From: Marchantia polymorpha subsp. ruderalis
Lineage: Eukaryota; Streptophyta; Marchantiopsida; Marchantiales; Marchantiaceae
Length of the DNA: 64,000 bases
NCBI GenBank assembly: GCA_037833965.1
Contig: AP031355.1
Span: 11,309,501 to 11,373,500 of the forward strand
Direction of reading: 5' to 3'
Below are positions 36,488-47,834 of the stretch, piece after piece (the first letter of the stretch is position 1; every line of letters starts with the position of its first letter). The position numbers were made by a program, and so were the translations under genes. Below the pieces are notes generated by a model. That model did not search any database, was not told where the DNA came from, and saw only the letters and a list, made by a program, of their open reading frames with translations.

Positions 36488-39400
36488 ATGGCTGCCGGAG
36501 CGGCCATTCTCGCTTCTAGCCCTGTAGTGCAGCCCCTCTCGCTGCTGGACTTGAGTCGAAGGGCGTGTAGTGCACCAGCCAAGGCTTCTCTGGTTGGATT
36601 TCAAGGCCTGAGGAAGGAGAATGCCGTCCTTTCGAGGTCTTGTGGAGTAAACTCAACCAGCTCATCGCCATTCTGCAAGAGGCACAGCCTTGTGAAGAGC
36701 GGGAAGGATCTGAGACAATTGAGAGTGGAAGCTTCTGCAAATGGAGGGCCTCAATCCTTTGATTACGATGTGATCATCATCGGTGCCGGTGTAGGAGGTC
36801 ATGGTGCTGCCCTTCATGCGGTCGAAAAGGTTGGCGCCTTTCCTGGAATTTCTGCATGCACCTCAATCTTTCTCCAACATTTTGTTCGCCGTCTGCATTG
36901 CTCTCTCGATTCTTTTGTTTTCATTCTACACCTCACGATGCATAGCAAGAAATGTGAGGGAAGAACGATCAGGTTTAGCATGCAGCCACCACATGTTAGT
37001 TCTTGTCCGTGTGTAATGTGCATTCCGCTTATGAATCTGATATTCTTCCCATGGGACACGTTGAAAGCAAAAGCATGACAAAGTGTTCGGGTTCTGTCCT
37101 CGCGTATTACTGACTTCTAGAGGCAGCAGTTAATTTCGAGTGTCATGAAGAAGTTCATTTTACGCAAGTCATTTAGAGGAAGGTGAATCATGGATAAACC
37201 AATACAGTGCTGTACTGCATTTCCATTTTGGAAAATCTCTTCAAAATGCGTGGAAATTGTAATGTCCAGCTGAGTCCTTTGTAATGTAGGTTGGGAATCT
37301 TGCAATTTAGACTGTTTCTAGAGTCGTGGCATAGATATCTTTCCCGTTATATTTGCTGGCGAAGCTCAAAAATTACTCACGGATGGGTGTTATGGACGCA
37401 GGGTCTGAAGACAGCAATTATTGAAGGGGATATCGTTGGCGGGACTTGCGTCAACAGAGGTTGCGTCCCCTCCAAAGCATTGCTCGCCGTGAGTGGTCGC
37501 ATGCGTGAGCTTCAAGATGAGCACCATTTGAAGGCGCTCGGCATTCAGGTGTTTTTTTAATTCTTTTCAAATGTTCCATTTTTCTATTTTAATTCGTTAC
37601 AATTACCTTTGAGGCCCATACAAGATCTCCAACACAGCTAAGTTAAATGCTTGGGTACAAAGCTGTTACATAGTACGTCTGAATGTGACCGTCAATATAT
37701 GACCTGAGTTTTTCCCCAAAACTCAGGTCACATATTGTAAATGCAGTACTTTGAACCATCCTGCAGTGGACTGTGGACATAAATCAGCGTTTGCTTTGCA
37801 GGTTGATGCAGCAAAATTTGACCGGGCAGCCGTTGCAGCGCATGCAGACAATCTTGCAACCAAAATTCGTGGAAATTTGACAAATTCAATGAAAGGACTT
37901 GGAGTAGATATATTGATTGGTGTTGGAACTATCATGGTACAGTACGTCCCTGTACTCACCACGACTTTATAAGATTACCGAAGAGGTTACGGTTGCCACA
38001 TTATTTTGAAAATTTACTTGTATAAGAGATGCTTTCCCGTCTGGATTTCGGTTTACATGCACGTCGCTGGGAACATCAGGCTTACACGATGGTTCAGTTC
38101 GGGAGCTATATACTGACGTGGTAAAATTTGGGATATAGTTTTCATCTACTCTTCACTTTGGCTCACTTGCCTCTACTTTTGGTGGTCTTCAGTAGCTGTA
38201 GAATTCATCTTTTTAGTGTGAAAAAGCGTGTAAATCATTATTTTTCATAAGCACAGTTCTGTCCACCTTCTGTTCAGGCCCCGCACAAGGTCAAATACGG
38301 CAAGATCGGATATCCCGACAAAATCGTCACTGGCAAGAACATCATCATTGCTACTGGCTCCGTTCCATTTGTGCCCCCAGGCATTGAAATTGACGGTATG
38401 GAGTTCTGAGATACTCACTGCTCTTATAAAGCAAGTAAAGTTCTAATTTTTTATTAGATTCTGTTCACTTATAGATGGAATGCACCTCAATTTGCGAGCG
38501 AAATTTTGTGTGAAGCTCGCTCTTCTTGTGGAGTCCAAGCTATTGCAGGAGTCGCTAATCTTGATCCAAAGTCCGAAGTAGACACTAGCCGTTTTAATAA
38601 CTACTGAATCATCAGGTTGATGAGTGAGTAAACGATTTTTTTCTGATAGATGGAGACTTTGAGTATTCTCATCCACTGGGATAAACCCCACTAAGTAAAG
38701 ACCCTCTAGTGGCCTGCTCTCCTAATCCTCCTACTGTCTCCGAAGACATCATAATTTTTACACTAGCGCCGCCCACGCAGGACTTGGGGTCCATGGTCTT
38801 CAGTCCACTACGGCACATACAAATGAATGGAGTTTATTCAGTAAATGGTAGATAGCTTCTTGGAACGTCGTCTCTGGTTACTCGCTTAACATACGTCAGC
38901 GTGATTTGATTTTTTTGCTAACAAAACTCCTATTTATGTTGTACTCGGGGTTTGCAGGAAAGACTGTTTTCACCAGTGACCATGCTCTGAAGTTAGAGTG
39001 GATTCCGGACTGGTTGGCTATCGTAGGGAGTGGTTATATCGGTCTGGAGTTTAGCGATGTCTACACCGCCCTAGGGAGTGAAGTAAGTCACACACTTCAG
39101 ATTTACATCTCTGTTCTCAAACACTTGTGGCACCAATCTCTTTATACGATAAAAGTATAGCATCATCTATATAGCGGGGTTTATGGTCTTCTGGCTATGA
39201 CGGAAATACTTCCGATCATAGGTTTTATGTATACACACCTTCTGGAGTTCATCGCTGATCTGTAGTAAATTAGATTTCGCGATAAAATTGAATAACGCAA
39301 TCAACGTACTAAACCAGAATGGCGATGTAACTCTTGTTGTGATTGTTTTTGCAGGTTACCTTCATCGAAGCTCTCGATGGGTTGATGCCAGGTTTTGATC

Positions 39401-42029
39401 CCGAGATTGGGAAACTGGCCCAGAGGGTACTCATCAACCCTCGCAAGATCGACTGGCACACTGGTGTGTTAGCGAAGAAGGTTGGTTACTGAACAATCGT
39501 ACCCAACATTTCTTTGAGAAATACTAAAGTGATCACTTTCTCACAATTCTAAATAGCTTGCTCTTTATTACCGCTGTTATTTGACGTGGGCTTGTGATTT
39601 TTGTTTTCAGATTACTCCTGCCAAAGATGGAAGACCTGTGACCATTGAACTCGTAGACACCAAGACAAAGGAGCCGAAGGAGGTTCTGGAGGTGAGGTCA
39701 CGATCCGGTTTTCATTGCCACCGAAGGATCTGCTTATAACTGGAGTTAATTATACTGTGTCAGTTGTGTAATCTCGTCTTTTATGTTACATCTACCTCTG
39801 ATAGAACTTCAGGATGGAAAGACTTCAAATGTTTTTGAAACTGACTGGAAAGTAATTGCTATGAGCAGGTAGATGCCGCCCTTATTGCCACCGGAAGAGC
39901 ACCCTTCACCAAGGGACTGGGATTGGAAAATGTATTATTCTTATCCTACCTACAAGTACAAATCGGAAGTGCAACTTAGAATGCAAAATTGCTTCTGTAT
40001 GCCCGACCTTACTGATTTCACAATTAGGCTTTCATACTCTAGTCGCTCTTCGCAGTCACACGGTGCGTGTTTACTTCAATTAACTGTTTTGTGTCAAATC
40101 TGGCTATCTCGTTTCTGTCTGTTCGCTAGTTTTTGCGCTATCTTGATTCAGTCAAAGGTATAAACTTCTCAACAAGTTGACTCGTGGGATTGAAGGTCAA
40201 GGTAGAGACTCAGCGTGGTTTCGTTCCTGTTGATGAGCGAATGCGAGTGCTGGATGCAGCGGGCAATGTTGTGAGTACTCAGTTCATGGTTCCAATAAAT
40301 TTTCATTTTGACATCTATACCACTACCACTAGCATTTCCCAGCTTTGGCGCGGGTTCTACGTATTGTTTGTTCATGAAGGCGCATCCTCATGTACTCACG
40401 AGGATGTGCCTTTATAATATGTGTTCATAATATGGTTTCTAAATTGGTTGAGCGAAGGTCATAGATTACGACTTCCGCGTTTTTCTGCTTCCTTCTGGGG
40501 ATAACTTTTCCATCTTAATCCTTCTGTTCTTGTGATCCACCTTTGCTTGCAGATAAGTGGACTTTTCTGTATTGGAGATGCCAACGGCAAGATGATGTTG
40601 GCCCATGCTGCAAGTGCTCAAGGAATTTCTGGTGAATTTTCTACTCATATGAGAACGAATGTATGAAAAGAAGTCCACGTAAATTCAAACAGGGTTGTTG
40701 GACTGTGGAATACTTAAGTAGCTACCCACACACTCAATCAAAGTCAAGAAAGCTGTGTTCGTTTGCTCAAGCTCTGATTCGTATACGCTGTGGTTGAAAC
40801 ATGGAATGTCGAGGATATAACGTTGAGCTCAGCCAGTATGGGCAGCGACGATAGTTCTTCTTAACCATGTTCTTAATCGAGATCATTTTGTTATCTGCCA
40901 GGTGGTTTTTAATATGTTTTTCCGTTCGTTCGTGATGCAGTCGTGGAGCAGATCGCAGATAACGATAACGTCTTGAACCATCTCAGCATACCAGCCGCAT
41001 GTTTCACTCATCCTGAAATCAGTATGGTTGGGCTTACCGAAGTAAGTTTGCAAGCTTCACTGCACATTTCGTTCATGTAGTTTTGCTTTCGCCAAGAACT
41101 CCGGTTGAATTTTAGATGGAATAGAGGGATTGAGGTCGTGTCATTTGGATTTAAGCGAACTTGAGTGGTTGTTGTGACTGTCCCTCAATTAGCGACTGGT
41201 ATTGTCGTCCCGTGCAGCCTCAAGCAAGGAAGAAAGCCGAAGATGAGGGTTTTGAAGTGCTTATAGCGAAGACCAGCTTCAAGGCCAATACCAAAGCTCT
41301 TGCCGAGAACGAGGGAGAGGGTATAGCCAAGGTATGACTGAAAGCTCAAATGAGTACTCAAAGCTGTAGCCTACCGCCGTCAGTATCTGACACATTTGGT
41401 TAACTCTTTCTTTGCAGCTAATTTATCGACCAGATACAGGAGAGATTCTGGGAGTGCACATTCTTGGGTTGCACGCAGCTGATCTTATTCATGAAGCTTC
41501 AAATGCTATCGCAATGGGCACTTCTATCAAGGTTGAACATGCGCATCCGACCCTATTGTGGCTGATTCTTTAGAGTAGCGACGCAATGCATGTGTCTTAA
41601 AATCTAGTACTTTACAGACCATCTAGATAGCTTCTTAGGTAACGTTAAAGTTTTTGGAATCTAAAGTAAGTCCACATTGTAACAGGACATTAAGTTCGCT
41701 GTGCACGCACATCCAACATTGTCTGAGGTGCTTGATGAGCTATTCAAGTCTGCCAAGGTTTGAACCTTCCATTGCTTTTCCAATTCCGTTCGCTTTTCAT
41801 GACAAGGCTGTTGTGTTTAATGACCTCATAGAACGAAAAATCTCAATAGTTTGATCAGTTCTAATCCTTCATGTGTATGGATGTCGGGAAATTTTCGTTC
41901 CCTTCTTTCCACCTTTTTTCATAGAATTAACGGTGGTTTCCTATACTGACTCTGTTTGCCCTTTGGGTATCCTTCCAGGTTGGTGAGCACGCTCCCGTAC
42001 CTGTAAAGTCAGATCCCGTACCCGTTTAA
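36488..42029 (+). CDS. LPD: Plastidial dihydrolipoamide dehydrogenase (E3 of plastid pyruvate dehydrogenase), 15 exons
   Basis: Exons: 36488-36829, 37402-37548, 37802-37936, 38278-38395, 38958-39082, 39355-39480, 39611-39691, 39869-39931, 40196-40270, 40553-40631, 40941-41041, 41218-41331, 41418-41531, 41686-41757, 41979-42029; 580 residues. Residues 1 to about 85 are a Ser/Ala-rich plastid transit peptide. FAD binding is at [19 protein letters not shown] (93-111). The redox disulfide is [13 protein letters not shown] (Cys130, Cys135), NAD binding is at [10 protein letters not shown] (270-279), and the second FAD motif is [15 protein letters not shown]. The interface active-site HAHPTLSE (His549, Glu554) is present. 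The enzyme reoxidises dihydrolipoyl groups of the plastid pyruvate dehydrogenase complex with NAD+, supplying acetyl-CoA for fatty acids. The CVNRGC form separates the plastid from the mitochondrial isozyme. All introns are GT-AG. Confidence 0.95.
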
Positions 42030-44260
42030 AGTAGCTCTCTAGGACACATTGCTTGCAATTTGCAGGCCGGCCTTTAGGAACTTCGCCTACATTAGAGTTT
42101 TTACTTACCGTGCTGGACTAGCTCGTATAACGAAGTGAATTTGGAGTTTTTGATCTGAATTGGCGAACGCATCACATCTTAGACTTGGAAGGCGTCATGA
42201 ATGAAGGACTTTTTCTTACATTATTCTTGGGAGGTGTGGAGTTGTAGGCAATCTCCTCATATCACAGAAAGTAGTCCATATGCAGATAATTCTTTTCCAG
42301 ATTCATAATCTTTTACCTGTGGAATGTCAAAATGGGCCAAGTGAAGGCACTGCCCTTCGACACCACAATCTATAAAATTCTTCCCGAACTTGTATTTTTA
42401 TGCCGGACTGTGTTGCGATCGATGTTCATGCCTCCTTGAATGATGATGCAACTGCATGATCGCCGGTTGAAGTGCTGTAGATATGTGAGACCCAGTCGGT
42501 GTGCGAAGTAGTGTTTATGTTGCGTCAAGTCAGCAGAGCTGGAAGAGGACTTTGAAGTCTCTTGATAATTTCAATTTCAGTGCATCATTTCTCCAAGAAC
42601 GCATACAGATGCTGTATATAACGAACAGGTTAAACCCATCATCTGTTAGAGGAGATCAAGTCACCTGCTGCCAGTATCTTCACTGTTGAAGTCTATTTTT
42701 ATTGCACGGGGTCTATGTGGTACATTAGAGTTCTATCACGAGTTCTCATCTGTAAGCCTGCATGGCAGAAGACTTGTACATCCTTCAAAACTGACATTGC
42801 TGGCTCCTTACATGAGATAGAAAGAGGCCACATATATCGGTCGCACACCTGTATACAAACTTTCGTACTACGTATCTTGTGAAGTCCCTGCGAGTGGTTG
42901 AAACTGAAATTCGTAAACACTCGCGATTGATTTGCAAATGGATCCTCTAAACGTAATATTTTAGCATTTAAATTCATGAGTATAGCGATGGGGATACGCC
43001 ATGTTCTTGACCAAATAGCTAATTTATCAGTATTGCTGTACATATATGGTTACAATTACAAATTCATCTTATATATATAAAACTTTGATACTATCCATCA
43101 CACTTTTCCTTGGAAAATCTTCAACTTCATTATATTTGTGTTCATTCGAAAACATTGTACCATCAGTGTGATAGATTTCTTGTCATGCTTCTTTCTCTCT
43201 ATTATATAAACACTTAAAACTACTCTTATCTTATTTGAACTCAGAAAAATGTGTAATTTGTTGATGATTATTTATATATATAATTTAAATTTTTGAGATA
43301 TGTACCAAAGAAATGATCATTGTGTTTCATCAATATCTATGCTCTACATGTAATACATTAATCTGAATGTCAACAAAATGTTTATAACCATCATCAATCA
43401 AAAATATCTTTATAATATTCTATAAATATATGTTTATAAAACGGACATGCACAAGATCTCTTCAGCTTGGACATTATATCTAAAAGATTCAACCTCCGTG
43501 ATATATTATATGATTATAGATTTAAGATTGTAACTATTACGTTGCTTAATACTTTATTTTTTAGTAATACTTTATAGTATTTCAGTCCTTGAAATATAAC
43601 ATGGTTTTTTTCATTTTTATCATTTTTTTTCCTCGACATAGCATTAGCGTATTCAATCTATTTTAATAGAATGATAGTGTCATAAATCTTTACATTGACA
43701 CTTAGTAGATCCTAACTTTCATTAAATTATGGAAATTGGCATGAATCTTAAATTACTAGGTGAATCATGAATATAAAGCCATTTGACTTGCATTAGTTAT
43801 TTAAAACACCATGATGATATACACCTCATCATGATTTATAACTTTGTTTCTTCATTTCTAAGATGTGAATACTTATTTGAAAAAAGTTCAATTGATATAA
43901 TATACAGTCAATATACACAATTATCATGTTTCTAATGGAGCATTAAGATTGATATTCACATGAAAAGATTATTAATATGCTTTACAATCAATAGATATCT
44001 ATCTTTGATTTGAGTAGGTGATTTAAAGCTTGTACATTATAAACATCATTGATCCCTTTGAGTGAGAAATATTTTGAAGTCCTATATTTTCTTAAATAAA
44101 TGTCACCTGTGAGGAAGAGAAGCAGAAATATATGTTATTAAATTAAATCTTTGGTCTCTAATAACATATATGAAGTTCATGATGAAAAGTTTGACATGCA
44201 TGTGAAAGCTTAAAATTACTATGTCAATGATCACATTTTTTAATTAAATTTGCAATTTTA
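42030..44260. other. 3' flank of LPD and AT-rich intergenic sequence
   Basis: 42030 to about 42500 is probably 3' UTR. Small open frames at 42501-42689 and 42699-43043 show no domain. From 43060 the sequence is AT-rich. A 12-bp inverted repeat ATATATGTTATT / AATAACATATAT lies at about 44130-44172. Confidence 0.5.
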
Positions 44261-44455
44261 TTTCATTTGGCCTTCTTTGCCACAACTCCAACATGTAATG
44301 ATATTTTTATCTTAATCATCAATTGGATCTTCTTCAAAATTAACTACATCCAAAGCAAGATCATGAAAGTAATCAGTATGATCTTGAATTTTGACATTTG
44401 AATCCGTCATCTTGAAGTTAATCAATTTCAGGGAAGCAAGCAAATGATTTCAAAG
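44261..44455 (-). pseudogene. Relic of a copia-type gag
   Basis: Read on the minus strand from about 44453, a decayed frame gives LLASLKLINFKMTDSN, then DHTDYFHDLALDVVNFEEDPIDD, a stop, and then CWSCGKEGQMK. The order of a central M-x-(4-6)-x-H-x(3)-F-x-x-L motif, an acidic DD, then a CCHC-like knuckle is that of copia gag (UBN2 type). The middle is deleted and the knuckle His is Gln. It is an old fragment in an AT-rich desert; I found no LTRs around it. Confidence 0.45.
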
Positions 44456-46278
44456 CTACTTGTAATGATACTGTTAAAAAAGTTGTCTAAACAATTTTTC
44501 ACAATTTTCATTATCTCCTAGTTGCTTAACCGCGGAAGGATAAAGTTATGTGATTACTTTGCTCAGTGCTTGAGCTAGAAGGTACTTCCAATCTTCTCGT
44601 TTGATCTTTTCCCGCTCAAATCTCAATAACTTTTCCTCACACCCGCATGAATCTTACACATTATCATTTAATTGGTATAAAATTTTCAGATTATAAAAAT
44701 TATTTAGAAATTGCATTTTAGTATCTATTTTTTATGATATTAAAATATTAAAATAATCAGATAAAATTATAAATTTCAAAATCATTTGATCATATTTTCA
44801 TAAAATATTGCACAAACATTTTTTTTCATAAAGATGTCAAATTTAACTTAACTTTGAAAAATGAATGTTTTGTATTATTTTTTGCCAAAAGTACACTTGT
44901 TATATCTCCAATGTGTGATTACAATTGAAAATATAAAATATTTAATAAATATAATATTTCAAAATGTAATAAATTTCATATCATTGATCACATGAATGCA
45001 TATATTATTATGTAATCTCAGATAAAATAGATATCTAACATTTATTTTATGGATTAATAATAAATTCAAACATCATACAAGTATTAATATATGATATAAA
45101 TATGTATAAAATATGAGTATTTTTATTTTTTCATTTACTTGTATTAAAAATTATCAATAAAAATTCAAATTCTTATTTTTTATCAAAATTGAATATTTTA
45201 ATTATGCATTAATTTTTTAATATTTAATATAAAAATATCAAAATAAAATCATTTGCATCTATTAATCTGCATCTTGAGTAGTATGCATATGTATGATAAT
45301 TAATTAAATGACTTGGCATGATTTACAATGTACTCTATTCTATATGAGATACAATATTTTATTCAAAAATACAAGAAATGAATGTAGGATTGTGATAATT
45401 TTTATAAAATCACATGTCATAAATACACATGTCAAATGCAGATTTTGTCTAACTCATTGACTTTTCATTCTTTTAAATAAACAATTATGTACATTGAGAG
45501 TATTTAATTACATATGTATGATTGAAGTTTAGACATTTTTGTGAACTTGAGATCACAAAATCATATCTTTGCTATCATATATTAAATACTCTACAAAGTT
45601 CATATTGGATGATGTAATTATTAAACGATTAATCATGATAATGATTTTTCAAATATTATGATTATATAGGTTATTGCATTAGATAGTTAAAACATCTTAG
45701 ATAATATATGACACTTTCCTTAGTTAGCCTTAATTTATTGGAACACAGTTTCTCCTTGCTTGATGTATCTTTGCATCCAATTTTTTGTACCTTATGCAAA
45801 TCTACAATATTTAACATAAAAACTTGTATTTATCATACGTAGTTTTATTTCCATAAGTTTTATGTCTGGATGATGGATTGATCGACTTAGGCTGAATATC
45901 ATGACATCAAATATAATCAAATATATGTTTGATAATAACATCTATCATACAAAGATTGCTCCTTTTTTTTTCTGTATATGGATCACATTCCAAAACCTAT
46001 CATGTTGTAAACCCTACGATCTATCCCTTAAAACTTGATCGATTTGGTTAGATAAATCATTATTAATTAAATTTTTGTCAAATGCTATTTTAAATGGAGA
46101 AAAGTAGCAAATAGGATTCCTCACAGTCAACAACATACCAGCAACTTGTTTGAACAAGGATTCCTGTTTTGGTTGCTTTGACTAAATCATAAAACCATCC
46201 CCTACGGAATTAACGTACCTCATGGCAGCCTGCAATGCTCTAGCACCTGCCAATCGTAGAATTTCAAAATCGCAAATC
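44456..46278. other. AT-rich intergenic desert
   Basis: Strongly AT-rich, with no supported gene. Composition recovers near 46200, ahead of the tRNA genes. Confidence 0.55.
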
Positions 46279-46282
46279 AAAA
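46279..46282 (-). terminator. Pol III terminator shared by the tRNA pair
   Basis: The minus strand reads TTTT immediately after the 3' end of tRNA-Phe, with a second T-run about 10 nt further on (46266-46269). No T-run separates the two tRNA genes. Confidence 0.7.
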
Positions 46283-46307
46283 TGCGTTAAGCGTGGATCG
46301 AACACGC

Positions 46308-46350
<43 letters not shown>

Positions 46351-46355
46351 CCCGC
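46283..46355 (-). tRNA. tRNA-Phe (GAA)
   Basis: On the minus strand 73 nt fold as a tRNA, with 5' GCGGGGA, D-arm AGCTCAGTTGGGAGAGC, anticodon loop CTGAAGA (GAA) and T-arm GGTTCGA-type TGTTCGATCCACG. The 3' end reads TTAACGC plus A. As I recall the common plant nuclear tRNA-Phe, its acceptor 3' strand is TCACCGC, so this copy has C-to-A at position 69 (a G-A mismatch) and a G-U at 6-67, weakening the acceptor stem. No intron. Confidence 0.92.
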
Positions 46356-46357
46356 AT

Positions 46358-46430
46358 TTCCGTAACCGGGACTCGAACCCGGGTCGCCTGGGTGAAAGCC
46401 AGGTATCCTAACCATCTAGACTATTACGGA
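46358..46430 (-). tRNA. tRNA-Glu (UUC)
   Basis: On the minus strand the acceptor TCCGTAA pairs fully with TTACGGA. Anticodon loop CTTTCAC gives UUC, and the T-arm is GGGTTCGAGTCCC. Internal A box (TAGTCTAGATGG) and B box (GGTTCGAGTCC) are intact. It lies 2 nt upstream of tRNA-Phe. Confidence 0.94.
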
Positions 46431-47024
46431 TGATGCAATCTGACTCATGAATTTAATAAATATTTCGGATTTAGTAGATATGCCAAGTTTCAAAATGTGC
46501 AACAATATACTCCATAATGTTATGCATCAAATGATTAGAGTGGACACCAGCACCCAACTGGCTCAAAACTCGACTAAACTAAAATCTCCATGGATCTGAA
46601 CTCAAAAAATTCCCACATGAGATAGGGAGTATGCCGCCTGCTTAAGTCCCATGGAACAGAGTACTCGCACAAATAATTTACAAGGCTTTCTAGCCTCGTC
46701 GAAACATAACGGTCATCGTGGTAGGATATACAATGTTGCCTACGGTGTTCGGTGAGCTATCGACCGGGTGCAGTCGGAAGAGAATCGAATACCAAACGCA
46801 GTTCACGGCGTGGTCAAAAGCCGAAGCAAGAGAGAATAGTCGAGGGAATATTCGAAGCGGTGGGGGTAAGTTTCCGTGAAGATCCGAAGCGAAGGCAGAA
46901 GGGGCAGCAGATGACGATCCGAGGGCTGGGTGGGTGGGGAAGACCGACGAAGCCCAAATGCGCTGCAGAGAGAAGAACGGGAGCGAAGGGAGGGAGGGAG
47001 GGAGGGGGCTGGGGCAGGGGCAAG
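46431..47024. other. Intergenic, grading into a GA-rich island
   Basis: 46431-46750 is a moderate-GC spacer upstream of the tRNA pair. From 46800 it becomes purine-rich, with GGGAGGGAGGGAGG at about 46988-47007, next to the inverted repeat. Open frames on both strands here mirror the low-complexity sequence. Confidence 0.5.
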
Positions 47025-47834
47025 CCTCGTCACTAAGGGCTCTTCAAAAAAGGGGGAACGCGAGCGCTGCCCGGGAGGGCTTTCTGCCCGCCCGGGCCCG
47101 CATCCCCACCCCCTCCCCGAGCAGCCCGACCTCCCGCTTTAGCTCGCCCCACTCCCGCTCGACCATCGGGCTCTTTCCCTCGCGGCCTCCCTTGTGCTCT
47201 TTCCCTCCGCAGGGAACTTGTATTCTGTATTTTTTTTTCCCCTCCCCTTTGCAAAGGGGAGGAGAAATGGAGTAGCATGTTTCGGGCTTCAACTCTTCTT
47301 CCCCCACCCCAAAACTAGGTACTTTAAAAACTAAGTAAATGTATTGTAAGTAAATTAAGTAAGTCACTTGTGACATTTGTGCTTAAAAAAAATTTGATAG
47401 AAGGAGTAGCAAATTCTATTTTTTAAAAAAATTGTGACCATGAGATTTTGTGAAGTAAAATTTTTTATTTGAGTTTTTTCATTGATTTTGTTATCACTTT
47501 GTAATTTGTGATTGTGTAATCTTTCATTATGAGTTCTCTTGTGATTCTACATCATATTAATACATGAATAGATATACTTAGTGAAGAAGAGTGGAAGCCC
47601 CAAACATGCTACTCCATTTCTCCTCCCCTTTGCAAAGGGGAGGGGAAAAAAATACAGAGTACAAGTTCCCTGCGGCGGGAAAGAGCACAAGGGAGGCCGC
47701 GAGGGAAAGAGCCCGATGGTCGAGCGGGAGTGGGGCGAGCTAAAGCGGGAGGTCGGGCTGCTCTGGGAGGGGGTGGGGATGCGGGCCGGGGCGGGCAGAA
47801 AGCCCTCCCGGGCAGCGCTCGCGTAGTGACGAGG
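47025..47834. repeat. Large fold-back inverted repeat A (arms 277 and 252 bp, AT-rich loop)
   Basis: The left arm 47025-47301 is the reverse complement of 47583-47834 with high identity; the left arm has one extra 23-bp block near 47038-47060. The outer ends are CCTCGTCACTA / TAGTGACGAGG. The arms are GC-rich while the 281-bp loop (47302-47582) is AT-rich. Each arm contains a perfect 22-bp palindrome centred on TTTGCAAA (47241-47262 and 47622-47643). No transposase is encoded. It could be a fold-back or MITE-like transposon, or a source of long hairpin RNA. Confidence 0.9.

Noticed and set aside
47302-47582. Loop of fold-back element A as a possible gene or RNA
   Set aside because: AT-rich with no open frame or RNA fold that I could support.
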